Assembly: GCA_010092775.1 (NCBI GenBank) | Contig: JAADYZ010000367.1 | Location: forward strand, 1 to 13,901 | Source: Chloroflexota bacterium | GTDB taxonomy: Bacteria; Chloroflexota; Anaerolineae; Aggregatilineales; UBA3940 | Reading direction: 5' to 3' | DNA: 13,901 nucleotides | Shown here: piece by piece, positions 7,035 to 13,785 of the stretch | Position numbering within the stretch: the stretch's first letter is position 1 | How the letters are laid out: each line of letters begins with the position of its first letter | Notes under the pieces: generated by a model | Seen by the model: only the letters and a program-made list of their open reading frames with translations | Databases searched by the model: none | What the model was told of the DNA's origin: nothing | Program-made: the position numbers and the translations under genes

Positions 7035-7066
7035 GGAGCCGTGCAATCGCGGCTCCTTGTTCGTTT
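7035..7066 (+). terminator. Probable intrinsic terminator after the signalling cluster
   Basis: A G+C-rich 7-bp stem (GGAGCCG/CGGCTCC) with an 8-base loop is followed by the T-rich stretch TTGTTCGTTT. It lies between the DUF1801 gene stop (6996) and galT start (7079), in the right place to end the upstream transcript. The T run is interrupted, so efficiency is uncertain. Confidence 0.6.
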
Positions 7067-7078
7067 AAGGTAGATCAC

Positions 7079-8116
7079 GTGCTGTCTCTATTCGATCAAC
7101 CTCATCGTCGCTACAATCCTCTTACAGGAGAGTGGGTGCTCGTCTCTCCCCATCGCAATCGGCGGCCCTGGCAAGGTCAGGTTGAGCAGCCTACCCAGAT
7201 CCAACTTCCGCCGCATGATCCAAACTGTTATCTTTGTCCTGGAAATGAGCGAGCTGGCGGCGCCATAAATCCCGACTATGAGGCGACTTTCGTGTTCACC
7301 AACGACTATGCCGCTCTCCTGCCGGAAGGACCAGAGCAGGCGCATCAACCGCATTCCCTGATCCAAGCGCGAGCAGTGCGCGGCACAAGCCGGGTGATCT
7401 GTTTTTCACCGCGCCACGATCTTACGCTGCCTGAACTGAGCGATACGGCGGTTCGGCGCGTCATTGATGTCTGGGCGGATCAAACGCTTGAACTCAGCCA
7501 GCAGTATCGCTGGGTTCAGGTCTTCCAGAATAAGGGCGCGATGATGGGCAGTTCTAATCCTCATCCGCACGGACAAATCTGGGCTGGGGACTGGCTCCCC
7601 AACATCCCGGCTGTCGAGGATCAACAGCAGCGCTCCTACACTGAAGAGCATGCTCGTCCATTGCTGCTAGATTACGCAGCGTATGAGTCACAGGCAGAGC
7701 AGCGCATTGTAGTCGCAAGCACGCACTGGCTGGTGGTTGTCCCGTATTGGGCGGTGTGGCCCTTTGAGACGCTGCTGCTACCCAGGCGACATGTCATGCG
7801 CCTCCCCGATCTCACCGACGAAGAGCGCAATAGCCTGGCTGAAACTTTAAAGGCGCTGTTGATCCGTTACGATAACTTGTTTGGGGTGTCGTTTCCTTAC
7901 TCGATGGGCTGGCATGGCGCCCCCAGCTTTGAAGAACATCAGGCGCACTGGCAGCTTCACGCTCATTTCTATCCACCTCTACTACGCTCAGCGATCGTGC
8001 GGAAGTTTCTGGTCGGTTACGAGATGCTGGCTGAAGCACAGCGTGATTTGACCGCGGAGACGGCGGCACAGCGGCTGCGCGATTTGCCTACACAGCACTA
8101 CAAGCGCAACGATTGA
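7079..8116 (+). CDS. galT: Galactose-1-phosphate uridylyltransferase
   Basis: GalT transfers UMP from UDP-glucose to galactose-1-phosphate in the Leloir pathway, giving UDP-galactose and glucose-1-phosphate. The 345-residue protein is of normal length and strongly resembles the E. coli class. The zinc ligands C50, C53, H113 and H162 and the nucleophile H164 (within NPHPHGQIWA) all fall two residues before the E. coli equivalents. The second metal site is also kept, with E180, H279 (GWHG), H294 and H296 (QLHAHFYPP). The C-terminal RKFLVGYEMLAEAQRDLTAE is nearly invariant in the family. I used the GTG start at 7079, preceded by AAGG at about nine bases, since the following Leu-Ser-Leu-Phe leads directly into the family's N-terminus. 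galE follows after 16 bases, so the two form an operon. Confidence 0.97.
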   Translation: MLSLFDQPHRRYNPLTGEWVLVSPHRNRRPWQGQVEQPTQIQLPPHDPNCYLCPGNERAGGAINPDYEATFVFTNDYAALLPEGPEQAHQPHSLIQARAVRGTSRVICFSPRHDLTLPELSDTAVRRVIDVWADQTLELSQQYRWVQVFQNKGAMMGSSNPHPHGQIWAGDWLPNIPAVEDQQQRSYTEEHARPLLLDYAAYESQAEQRIVVASTHWLVVVPYWAVWPFETLLLPRRHVMRLPDLTDEERNSLAETLKALLIRYDNLFGVSFPYSMGWHGAPSFEEHQAHWQLHAHFYPPLLRSAIVRKFLVGYEMLAEAQRDLTAETAAQRLRDLPTQHYKRND

Positions 8117-8132
8117 AAGAGAAAATAACAGG

Positions 8133-9113
8133 ATGAACGTATTCGTTACCGGCGGAGCCGGGTATATCGGGGGGATGGTGGCTCAAGCTCTGTTGGAAGC
8201 TGGTCATCAAGTTACCATCTACGACAATTTGAGTAAGGGCCATCGTGCGGCTATACCGCAGGGGGCAAGCTTCATCCGGGGTGATATTTTGAGTCAGGAC
8301 GAACTTGACCGCGCGATGGGTGCTCAAGTATACGATGCCGTACTGCACTTTGCCGCATTGATCGAAGCGGGTGAGTCGATGAAAGACCCCACCCGCTTCT
8401 TTCACAATAACGTTACTGGTAGCGCTCACTTGATTGACTGCGCTCAACGGCATGGTGTGGATCGTATCGTCTTCTCGTCGAGTGCGGGTGTTTACCAGAG
8501 CAAGGACGATCCGCTGTGTGAAGATGATCCAGTGGGCCCGTCCAGTGTGTATGGCGAGACGAAGTTAATGGTCGAGCGGATGCTGCATTGGTATCACGTG
8601 GTGTTTGGTTTGAAAGTGGCTGTGCTGCGCTACTTCAACGCAGCTGGCGCCATCCCAGGGCGTGGCGAAGCCCATCAGCCAGAGAGCCATCTGATCCCTT
8701 TGGTCTTGCAAGTTGCGCTGGGGCAGCGTGAGAAAATCTTCGTTTATGGCGATGACTATCCCACATCGGATGGGTCCTGCATCCGCGACTACGTGCATAT
8801 TGTGGATTTGGCCTCGGCGCACCTGTCTGCCTTGGCTGCCTTGAACGATCAGCGCCCCTTTCTGACCTATAACCTGGGGACCGGGCGCGGATTCTCTGTG
8901 AAGGAAGTGATTGCCGCTGCGCGTACGATAACGGGGCATCCCATCCCAGCAGAGGTGACTCCACGCCGTCCGGGGGATGCAGCTCGTCTGGTGGCGGACT
9001 CATCACGCATTCAAGCGGAATTGGGTTGGCAGCCTTCTATTCCAACCATCACCGACATCATACGCAGCGCCTGGGAGTGGCATCAGAGCCACCCAACTGG
9101 CTATGAAGTCTAG
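8133..9113 (+). CDS. galE: UDP-glucose 4-epimerase
   Basis: GalE interconverts UDP-galactose and UDP-glucose with bound NAD, completing the pathway begun by the galT product next to it. The extended SDR fold is clear. The Rossmann motif GGAGYIG is at residues 7-13, and D31 in YDNLSKGH binds the NAD ribose. LHFAALIEAGES is at 71-82. The catalytic set has S117 in FSSSAGVY, Y140 and K144 in VYGETK. The C-terminal part has RYFNAAGA and SDGSCIRDYVHIVDLA, typical of true GalE proteins. The length, 326 residues, is usual. Only a weak ribosome site (purine-rich, AGG next to the ATG) is present, in line with coupling to galT, 16 bases upstream. Its stop lies 4 bases from the stop of the convergent gene. 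Confidence 0.95.
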   Translation: MNVFVTGGAGYIGGMVAQALLEAGHQVTIYDNLSKGHRAAIPQGASFIRGDILSQDELDRAMGAQVYDAVLHFAALIEAGESMKDPTRFFHNNVTGSAHLIDCAQRHGVDRIVFSSSAGVYQSKDDPLCEDDPVGPSSVYGETKLMVERMLHWYHVVFGLKVAVLRYFNAAGAIPGRGEAHQPESHLIPLVLQVALGQREKIFVYGDDYPTSDGSCIRDYVHIVDLASAHLSALAALNDQRPFLTYNLGTGRGFSVKEVIAAARTITGHPIPAEVTPRRPGDAARLVADSSRIQAELGWQPSIPTITDIIRSAWEWHQSHPTGYEV

Positions 9114-9117
9114 CTCA

Positions 9118-10194
9118 TTACCTGCCGAACAATGCGGCAAAGAAGGCTTCGTCCTCAAAATCGTCGTCGCGTAGAGCCACATCCGACTGACGGACGATGA
9201 TCATATTGAGCGAGGGGATGACATACAGCCGGTTGCCACCCGCCCCTGCCGCCATGTAGAGGTCTGGATACCCTCCAGAGTAAACGAACCCATCCTCGCC
9301 AGAGCGGCTCCGCAACCAATCGACTCCGCCGGGTTGGTTGAGCCAGAAGGTCATCCCATAGCCAGGATTCGCCTCGCTCGGCACGATGCATTCTGCCAAT
9401 AGAACCGCGTCGACCAATTGGGTGCCATCGGGGGCTTTCCCACCCGCCAACATAAATTCGCCGAACCTGAGCCAATCGCGTGCGGTGAGATAGGCCCCAT
9501 TGGGCAAATGTGGATTGCCAACCGCATCAGAGATCCATTCACTATAGCTGATGCCAAGCGGTTGAAAGAGCCGCGTGTCCAAATATTCGAGTGGGTCTTG
9601 ATCCTCTAGCAGGCGGTCCATAAGCGCTCCGAGCGCAAAGTAGTTGCTGGGGCCATAGCTGAAGCGTTGATTGGGTGCCGCTACTTGCCGCACCGTCAGT
9701 GCATGATCGTATTTATCTGCTGCCGGGTCGCCCCAAACATCTTGCAAGTCGGTGATGTCCTGCGCCAAACCGCTGGACAGATTTAGCAGATGGCGAACTG
9801 TTATGTCTTCTTTGCGAGAGACCCCCTGCCATTCGGTTAATGTATCGGCTGCGATATCGTCGTAAGACGTCAGATAGCCATCTTCAATCATAGCAGCAAT
9901 GGCCGGGCACCAGAAGCTCTTAGTACCACTATACAAGTGGAGCGCGTCGTCTGGGCTATGGCCGTTCGCATAGTCTTCAAATAGGATGTCGCCTTCTACC
10001 ATGAAGACGACCCCAGCCCCTGATAGTTCGGCCGAGTAATCGGCAGCAGCTTCAAAATGCAAGAACGCTTCATCAACAGAGTCGACCTCGATAGGGTCTG
10101 CGTCTGCCCGGTTCACGGTAGCATTGGTTTGCGTGCATGCCAACGTTGCTAGAATCAGGCCGCTGAATGCCCACATGAGTGGCGTGTAGCGCAT
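9118..10194 (-). CDS. Serine hydrolase lipoprotein, beta-lactamase/esterase family
   Basis: This 358-residue protein belongs to the serine beta-lactamase-like family (class C, PBP and esterase relatives). A signal peptide ends in LATLAC with Cys20 as probable lipid site, though position -3 is Thr rather than Leu. The catalytic SxxK motif is SGTK at 89-92 (S89, K92). The second motif, usually YxN, reads YGP at 180-182 in the stretch FSYGPSNYFALG. The third region, the KTG equivalent, is likely AAGAGGNRLYVIPSLN (315-330). HLLNLSSGL (135-143) is typical of the family. Substrate cannot be told; most such proteins are not antibiotic-resistance enzymes and act as esterases or peptidases on the cell surface. 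GAGGA lies ten bases before the ATG. The gene converges on galE with a 4-base gap. Confidence 0.9.
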   Translation of the reverse strand: MRYTPLMWAFSGLILATLACTQTNATVNRADADPIEVDSVDEAFLHFEAAADYSAELSGAGVVFMVEGDILFEDYANGHSPDDALHLYSGTKSFWCPAIAAMIEDGYLTSYDDIAADTLTEWQGVSRKEDITVRHLLNLSSGLAQDITDLQDVWGDPAADKYDHALTVRQVAAPNQRFSYGPSNYFALGALMDRLLEDQDPLEYLDTRLFQPLGISYSEWISDAVGNPHLPNGAYLTARDWLRFGEFMLAGGKAPDGTQLVDAVLLAECIVPSEANPGYGMTFWLNQPGGVDWLRSRSGEDGFVYSGGYPDLYMAAGAGGNRLYVIPSLNMIIVRQSDVALRDDDFEDEAFFAALFGR

Positions 10195-10334
10195 TGGTGT
10201 TTGTCCTCGTCATCTTCAATTTGTGTCTCTTAGACGCTACCAAGGAAGGTCAACGTAGTGATCATCAAACTGTAAATTTTCTTGAGGCTTTGGAATGGAA
10301 CCGCTTTCCTTCTGACAAGCTCCAACACGGTTGA

Positions 10335-10363
10335 TTGTGACGGGCTGCCCACTCTGCTACACT
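10335..10363 (+). promoter_or_regulatory. Candidate promoter of the antiporter gene
   Basis: TTGTGA (10335-10340) and TACACT (10358-10363) are separated by 17 bases, each matching four of six sigma-70 consensus bases. A transcript would start near 10370, about 108 bases before the chosen ATG. The 283-base region 10195-10477 otherwise holds the divergent start of the hydrolase gene, for which I saw no convincing promoter. Confidence 0.4.
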
Positions 10364-10381
10364 CACAAAGTTAAAACGCTC

Positions 10382-10465
10382 GCATCTAAAGTCAAAGAGA
10401 TGATCTGCTAAAAACGAGATTAGATGCAAGTGGGCGTTGGCTCTTCCATTTTATGCCAACCACTT
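10382..10465 (+). promoter_or_regulatory. Structured leader of the antiporter mRNA (two inverted repeats)
   Basis: The leader contains a perfect 8-bp repeat, GCATCTAA (10382-10389) and TTAGATGC (10420-10427), with a 30-base loop. Directly after it comes a second stem: AAGTG and GTTGGC (10428-10441, with a 3-base bulge) pair with GCCAACCACTT (10455-10465). The ribosome site GGGAG begins three bases later at 10468. Two stacked stems next to the ribosome site suggest control of translation or ligand sensing. I could not match it to a known riboswitch class. Confidence 0.4.
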
Positions 10466-10477
10466 TTGGGAGTTTCT

Positions 10478-12394
10478 ATGACAGTTGTGGTGTTTGCCGC
10501 TGCCTTTTTCCTGATCGCAATTGCCGCAGGGCAAATCGGGAAGTTCTTGTCGCGGTTTCAATTGCCTTATATCACGGGCTATCTGTTAGCTGGTGTGATA
10601 GCTGGTCCGTTTGTTCTTGGTTTGTTGCCTGAAGGGGCGAGTGATCAGCTACGTTTTATTGATGAGGTCTCACTCGGCATCATTGCCTTTGTGGCGGGGA
10701 GTGAACTGTACCTTAAAGAGCTGGAATCACGCTTGCGGGCGGTGTTGTCCAACACTTTGGGGATCGTTCTTATCACTTTTACTATTGCTTCGGTTGCACT
10801 GTTCTTTCTGACAGAGCTGATTCCCTTTACGGCTGGCATGGATGTGACCAACCGGATCGCTGTAGCCATCCTGGGTGGCACAATCCTGTTGGCCCTATCG
10901 CCAGCTTCGACCATTGCTGTGATGCGAGAGGTCAACGCACGCGGCCCCTTCACGCGAACGGTGCTGAGTGTCACAGTGATGATGGACGTGTTTGGGATTA
11001 TTCTATTCGCCATCGCTGTAGCCATTGCCAGCGCTCTATTGACGGGCTTAGGTTTTGACTTGAGCTTCATCGGCTTGCTTGCCCTCGATTTGGGAGCAGC
11101 AGCCGCTGTCGGGCTGATAGCCGGTAAGCTGCTAGAACTTGGTCTATCGTTGAAGGTACCCCGATTAGCCAAGATCATCTTCATCCTGACAATAGGCTTC
11201 TTGATTTTCCTGGTGGCCGTCCAATTGGTTGAAATCTCTCACGCCCTCTTCCCTTTTGAGATTCATATTGAGCCGATCCTGGTGGCGATGATTGCCGGTT
11301 TCTTTGTCACCAATTTCACCAGTCAGCGACAGCACTTTGATGAACTCCTGCATGAAATCGGCCCCTTCGTCTATATTGCCTTTTTCACGCTGACGGGTGT
11401 CTCACTTAAGCTCGATGTGTTGACCTCAACGATTCTGGTTGCTTTGGCGCTGTTTGTGATCCGCGTGGTGGGAATCTTCTTGGGTTCGAACTTAGGTGGA
11501 TTGCTGGCAGGTGAACCAGCCAAATTCCGTTCGCGCTTCTGGATGGGCTTTATCACACAGGCGGGTATCGCGCTTGGTCTGGCCCGTGAAGTGGCGGTGG
11601 AATTCCCTACCCTAGGTGATGCCTTTGCGACCTTGGTGATCTCTGTGGTAGTACTCAATGAAATTGTCGGCCCGCTCTTTTTGAAGGCTGCCCTACGGCA
11701 AATTGGTGAAGCCTACGAGCCAGACAAGGGACAAGGCGACGAAAAACGCGATGCCGTGATTCTGGGCATCGAAGAACAGTCTTTGGCGCTGGGTCGCTAT
11801 CTGGCTGACCATGGTTGGGAGATCACCTTGGCTGATGTCGACCAAAACCAAGTGGAGACGGCGGCCAATGGCGGCTTAGAATGCTGCTACATCACGCACA
11901 TAGATCATGCGTCTTTCAAAGACCTTGTGTCTGTGGATACCGATGCATTGGTTGCAATGCTGTCTGACGATGATTTGAACCTGAAAGCCAGTCAAATTGC
12001 CAAGCGAGAATTTGGTGTCGACCGAATTGTGGTGCGGCTCAACGATCTATCGCGTGCAGCCGAGTTTCGGGAACTTGGGGCGACCTTTGTTGATCCAACC
12101 TCTGCAATGGTCAATCTACTGGGGCAGGCGGTCCGAGCCCCACAGTCGGCTGCCCTTTTGCTGCACACGGACCCCACCAACGAACTGGTGCAGATTACCA
12201 TAACCAACCCGGAAATCAGCGGGACATTGGTGCGCGATCTGCGCTTGCCAGTGGATGTCTTGCTGCTCGCCGTCAATCGCGATGGCCAGTCGATTGTACC
12301 CAATGGCTATACACCGCTGCGCTTAAAGGATGAGGTGACTTTATTAGGCTCACCTGAACGCCTACACGAGGCGACTCTTCAGCTTGGCTATTAG
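10478..12394 (+). CDS. Kef-type (CPA2) cation/proton antiporter with RCK domain
   Basis: This is a membrane antiporter of the monovalent cation:proton antiporter-2 family with C-terminal regulatory domains, 638 residues from the chosen start. Residues 1-405 are strongly hydrophobic with about 12 transmembrane segments. The N-terminal LPYITGYLLAGVIAGP and the segment TVMMDVFGI with D170, the probable cation/proton site, are family hallmarks. Residues 425-547 form a TrkA-N (RCK) domain and 567-637 a TrkA-C domain, ending in LKDEVTLLGSPERL. The usual GxGxxG nucleotide loop is degenerate here (GIEEQS, 430-435). I prefer ATG 10478, with GGGAG five bases upstream, over ATG 10424, which lies inside a predicted hairpin and adds 18 mostly non-family residues. 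Likely role is K+ or Na+ efflux coupled to proton entry; the ion is unknown. Confidence 0.92.
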   Translation: MTVVVFAAAFFLIAIAAGQIGKFLSRFQLPYITGYLLAGVIAGPFVLGLLPEGASDQLRFIDEVSLGIIAFVAGSELYLKELESRLRAVLSNTLGIVLITFTIASVALFFLTELIPFTAGMDVTNRIAVAILGGTILLALSPASTIAVMREVNARGPFTRTVLSVTVMMDVFGIILFAIAVAIASALLTGLGFDLSFIGLLALDLGAAAAVGLIAGKLLELGLSLKVPRLAKIIFILTIGFLIFLVAVQLVEISHALFPFEIHIEPILVAMIAGFFVTNFTSQRQHFDELLHEIGPFVYIAFFTLTGVSLKLDVLTSTILVALALFVIRVVGIFLGSNLGGLLAGEPAKFRSRFWMGFITQAGIALGLAREVAVEFPTLGDAFATLVISVVVLNEIVGPLFLKAALRQIGEAYEPDKGQGDEKRDAVILGIEEQSLALGRYLADHGWEITLADVDQNQVETAANGGLECCYITHIDHASFKDLVSVDTDALVAMLSDDDLNLKASQIAKREFGVDRIVVRLNDLSRAAEFRELGATFVDPTSAMVNLLGQAVRAPQSAALLLHTDPTNELVQITITNPEISGTLVRDLRLPVDVLLLAVNRDGQSIVPNGYTPLRLKDEVTLLGSPERLHEATLQLGY

Positions 12395-12440
12395 ACCAAC
12401 AGGGGGGCCGCAACGATATGGACCGGACGTGATTCTTCAA

Positions 12441-12477
12441 CCCTTAAGCTCTCAGAGCCATCTTTGAGCGTTAAGGG
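12441..12477. terminator. Possible bidirectional terminator between convergent genes
   Basis: CCCTTAAGCTC (12441-12451) pairs with GAGC and TTAAGGG (12466-12477) with one bulged base, an 11-bp stem with a 14-base loop. It lies between the converging antiporter gene and the small Cys-Cys gene, and its right arm contains the TAA stop of the latter. Neither side has a proper T run, so termination is plausible but not shown. Confidence 0.4.
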
Positions 12478-12779
12478 AGCTTCGTTTGGATGAAGGCTTT
12501 AACCTCTGCAGCGCCCAGCAAACGCAACCAGAGCGCAGTGCCGTCCGACTCTAGCACAAGCTCAAACCTGAGGAAGGGGCAGCACAGGCGCTCTCGACTG
12601 ACAAATTCAGCCAAGCACATCAGGAGGTCACGGTCAGCCTCAAAACGAAAGGCATAGCCGTTTGGCTGCTCGACCGTCTCTTGAATAGCTGACTGCCACG
12701 CCGCTGTCACCTGCTCGTGCTGAGCGCGTTCGTCAGGGCCAAGCGCATCCATGTTGCAAACAATCGGTGTTTCAGGCAT
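12471..12779 (-). CDS. Small conserved protein with Cys-Cys motif, MerR-controlled
   Basis: I do not recognise a named family. The 102-residue soluble protein has no signal peptide or membrane segment. It has four cysteines: C8 in PIVCNMD, C55, and the pair C66-C67 in SRERLCCPFLRFEL. The layout of a helical N-terminal half (DERAQHEQVTAAW), a GYAFRF strand, then an E-rich helix before the CC pair and a final LWLRL strand recalls small proteins commonly encoded beside MerR-type metal regulators. The ATG at 12779 has a strong AAGGAG six bases upstream; longer readings upstream would run through the promoter. The gene is divergent from merR and its promoter holds the MerR dyad, so it is probably the activated target. 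Metal or thiol binding by the cysteines is inference. Confidence 0.8.
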   Translation of the reverse strand: MPETPIVCNMDALGPDERAQHEQVTAAWQSAIQETVEQPNGYAFRFEADRDLLMCLAEFVSRERLCCPFLRFELVLESDGTALWLRLLGAAEVKAFIQTKLP

Positions 12780-12808
12780 TAGAAGCTCCTTGATTTGGGT
12801 ATAGTAGG

Positions 12809-12839
12809 ACTGTACTCCTTCAAGTTGACTTGAAGTCAA
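12809..12839 (-). promoter_or_regulatory. MerR-type promoter with 19-bp spacer for the Cys-Cys gene
   Basis: On the minus strand TTGACT (12834-12839) and TACAGT (12809-12814) are separated by 19 bases, two more than the optimum. Overlong spacers of 19-20 bp are the hallmark of promoters that MerR-family activators untwist. The operator dyad at 12818-12835 lies within the spacer. The predicted transcript reads the 102-residue Cys-Cys protein gene. Confidence 0.75.
12818..12835. promoter_or_regulatory. MerR-family operator dyad
   Basis: The sequence CTTCAAGT-TG-ACTTGAAG is a perfect 8-bp inverted repeat with a 2-base centre. It closely resembles operators of SoxR and other MerR-family proteins (CCTCAAGTTAACTTGAGG type). 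Its position between the -35 and -10 boxes of the divergent promoter, and next to the merR start, supports both activation of the divergent gene and autoregulation. Confidence 0.8.
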
Positions 12840-12850
12840 GGAAGTGTTGC

Positions 12851-13237
12851 ATGATGGAAACCCTCTCCATTGGCGCGGTCGCAGGACAAGTTGACCTGCC
12901 TGCATCAACGCTGCGCTACTACGAGAGCATTGGCCTGTTGCCACCACCGCAGCGAGTTAGCGGACAACGACGCTATCTGCCCCAGATCGTCGCTCGACTG
13001 GAGATGATCAAGGTGGCCCGAGGCTTGGGCTTTACTCTGGATGACATCAAAATCTTAATCGACGGCTTGGAGGATGAACAGCCTCCATCCGAGCGATGGC
13101 GGCACCTGGCAGAGTCCAAACTGCCTGAAGTAGTGCAACGGCTTGAACAAGTTCGCCGACTCAAACAAGTGCTTCTAGCTGGGTTGACCTGCGACTGTGT
13201 GCAAGTTGAGGACTGCTTTGATGCTCTTGGCGGATAA
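12851..13237 (+). CDS. MerR-family transcriptional regulator (thiol/metal type)
   Basis: This 128-residue DNA-binding activator starts with a typical MerR winged helix (LSIGAVAGQVDLPASTLRYYESIGLLPP, in two parts across residues 5-32, and the wing QRRYLPQ at 39-45). A long dimerisation helix covers about 81-110. The C-terminal tail carries C114, C116 and C122 (TCDCVQVEDC), similar in layout to the metal-binding loop of MerR, CueR and ZntR. The position equal to MerR Cys82 appears to be Ser80. The start at 12851 has AAGGAAG six bases upstream; ATG 12854 directly follows and is equally possible. It is divergent from the Cys-Cys gene and shares the dyad. GNAT and VOC genes follow on the same strand. 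The inducer is unknown; heavy metal or oxidative thiol stress is likely. Confidence 0.9.
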   Translation: MMETLSIGAVAGQVDLPASTLRYYESIGLLPPPQRVSGQRRYLPQIVARLEMIKVARGLGFTLDDIKILIDGLEDEQPPSERWRHLAESKLPEVVQRLEQVRRLKQVLLAGLTCDCVQVEDCFDALGG

Positions 13238-13266
13238 TTCGCTACATGAGATCGGGAGAGAATGCT

Positions 13267-13755
13267 ATGAAGTCTGATGATCCAGCAGTGCAGCTTCGTG
13301 ATGTGTACAAGAGCGACTTGCCGATCTTCTTTGAACAAGAGAATGATGAGGAGGCACGCTACATGGCGGCCTTTGTCGCACCCAATCCGGATGATCGGGC
13401 CGGCTTTATGGCACACTGGGACAAGCTACTAAGCAACCCCGCCATCATCAAGCGGACCATCCTCTTGGGAGAGGCTATCGCGGGACAGATCTACTGCTTT
13501 GAGTTAGAAGGGCAGCAGTCGATTGGCTATTGGATCGGTAAAGCCTTTTGGGGGCAAGGTGTTGCGACGCGCGCATTGCTATCCTTTCTAGAGATCGTAA
13601 CACATCGACCCGTCTATGCGCGCGTTGTGAAAGACAATCTGGCCTCGCAGCGAGTGTTGGAGAAGTGCGGCTTCGCGATCGTTGGCGAAGATGTTGGCTT
13701 TGCCCATGGTCGAGGTGCTGATGTTGAAGAATACATCTTCGAACGTCGTGACTAA
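13267..13755 (+). CDS. GNAT-family N-acetyltransferase (RimJ/RimL-like)
   Basis: This 162-residue enzyme probably transfers an acetyl group from acetyl-CoA to an amine. The GNAT fold is supported by the acetyl-CoA binding motif A, GYWIGKAFWGQGVATRALL (87-105; Q96-G97-x-A99-T100 forms the phosphate loop). The later NLASQRVLEKCGF stretch (124-136) is highly conserved in RimJ/RimL-like members. The C-terminal DVEEYIFER strand fits the family end. ATG 13267 is chosen because GGGAG lies eight bases upstream; ATG 13246 has no such site. It follows merR by 29 bases and precedes the VOC gene by 30 bases, so the three probably share a transcript. The substrate cannot be told from sequence. Confidence 0.88.
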   Translation: MKSDDPAVQLRDVYKSDLPIFFEQENDEEARYMAAFVAPNPDDRAGFMAHWDKLLSNPAIIKRTILLGEAIAGQIYCFELEGQQSIGYWIGKAFWGQGVATRALLSFLEIVTHRPVYARVVKDNLASQRVLEKCGFAIVGEDVGFAHGRGADVEEYIFERRD

Positions 13756-13785
13756 CGCACCAGCGACGAAAAGGAGAGGGCGTCT

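Noticed and set aside
7035..7066. A regulatory hairpin of galT rather than a terminator
   Set aside because: The G+C stem followed by a T-rich stretch fits termination better, though the interrupted T run leaves some doubt.
10370..10477. A known riboswitch such as the c-di-AMP (ydaO) type ahead of the antiporter
   Set aside because: The leader is short and I could not find conserved core bases of any class that I know, so only a structured leader is reported.
10424..10477. Upstream ATG (10424) as start of the antiporter
   Set aside because: It lies in the right arm of an inverted repeat without a ribosome site, and the added residues are not family-like. ATG 10478 has GGGAG five bases upstream.
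10645..11184. A 179-codon minus-strand frame inside the antiporter gene
   Set aside because: It is antisense to hydrophobic coding sequence; its low-complexity Ala/Ser/Thr/Arg pattern is what the reverse of membrane-protein codons gives.
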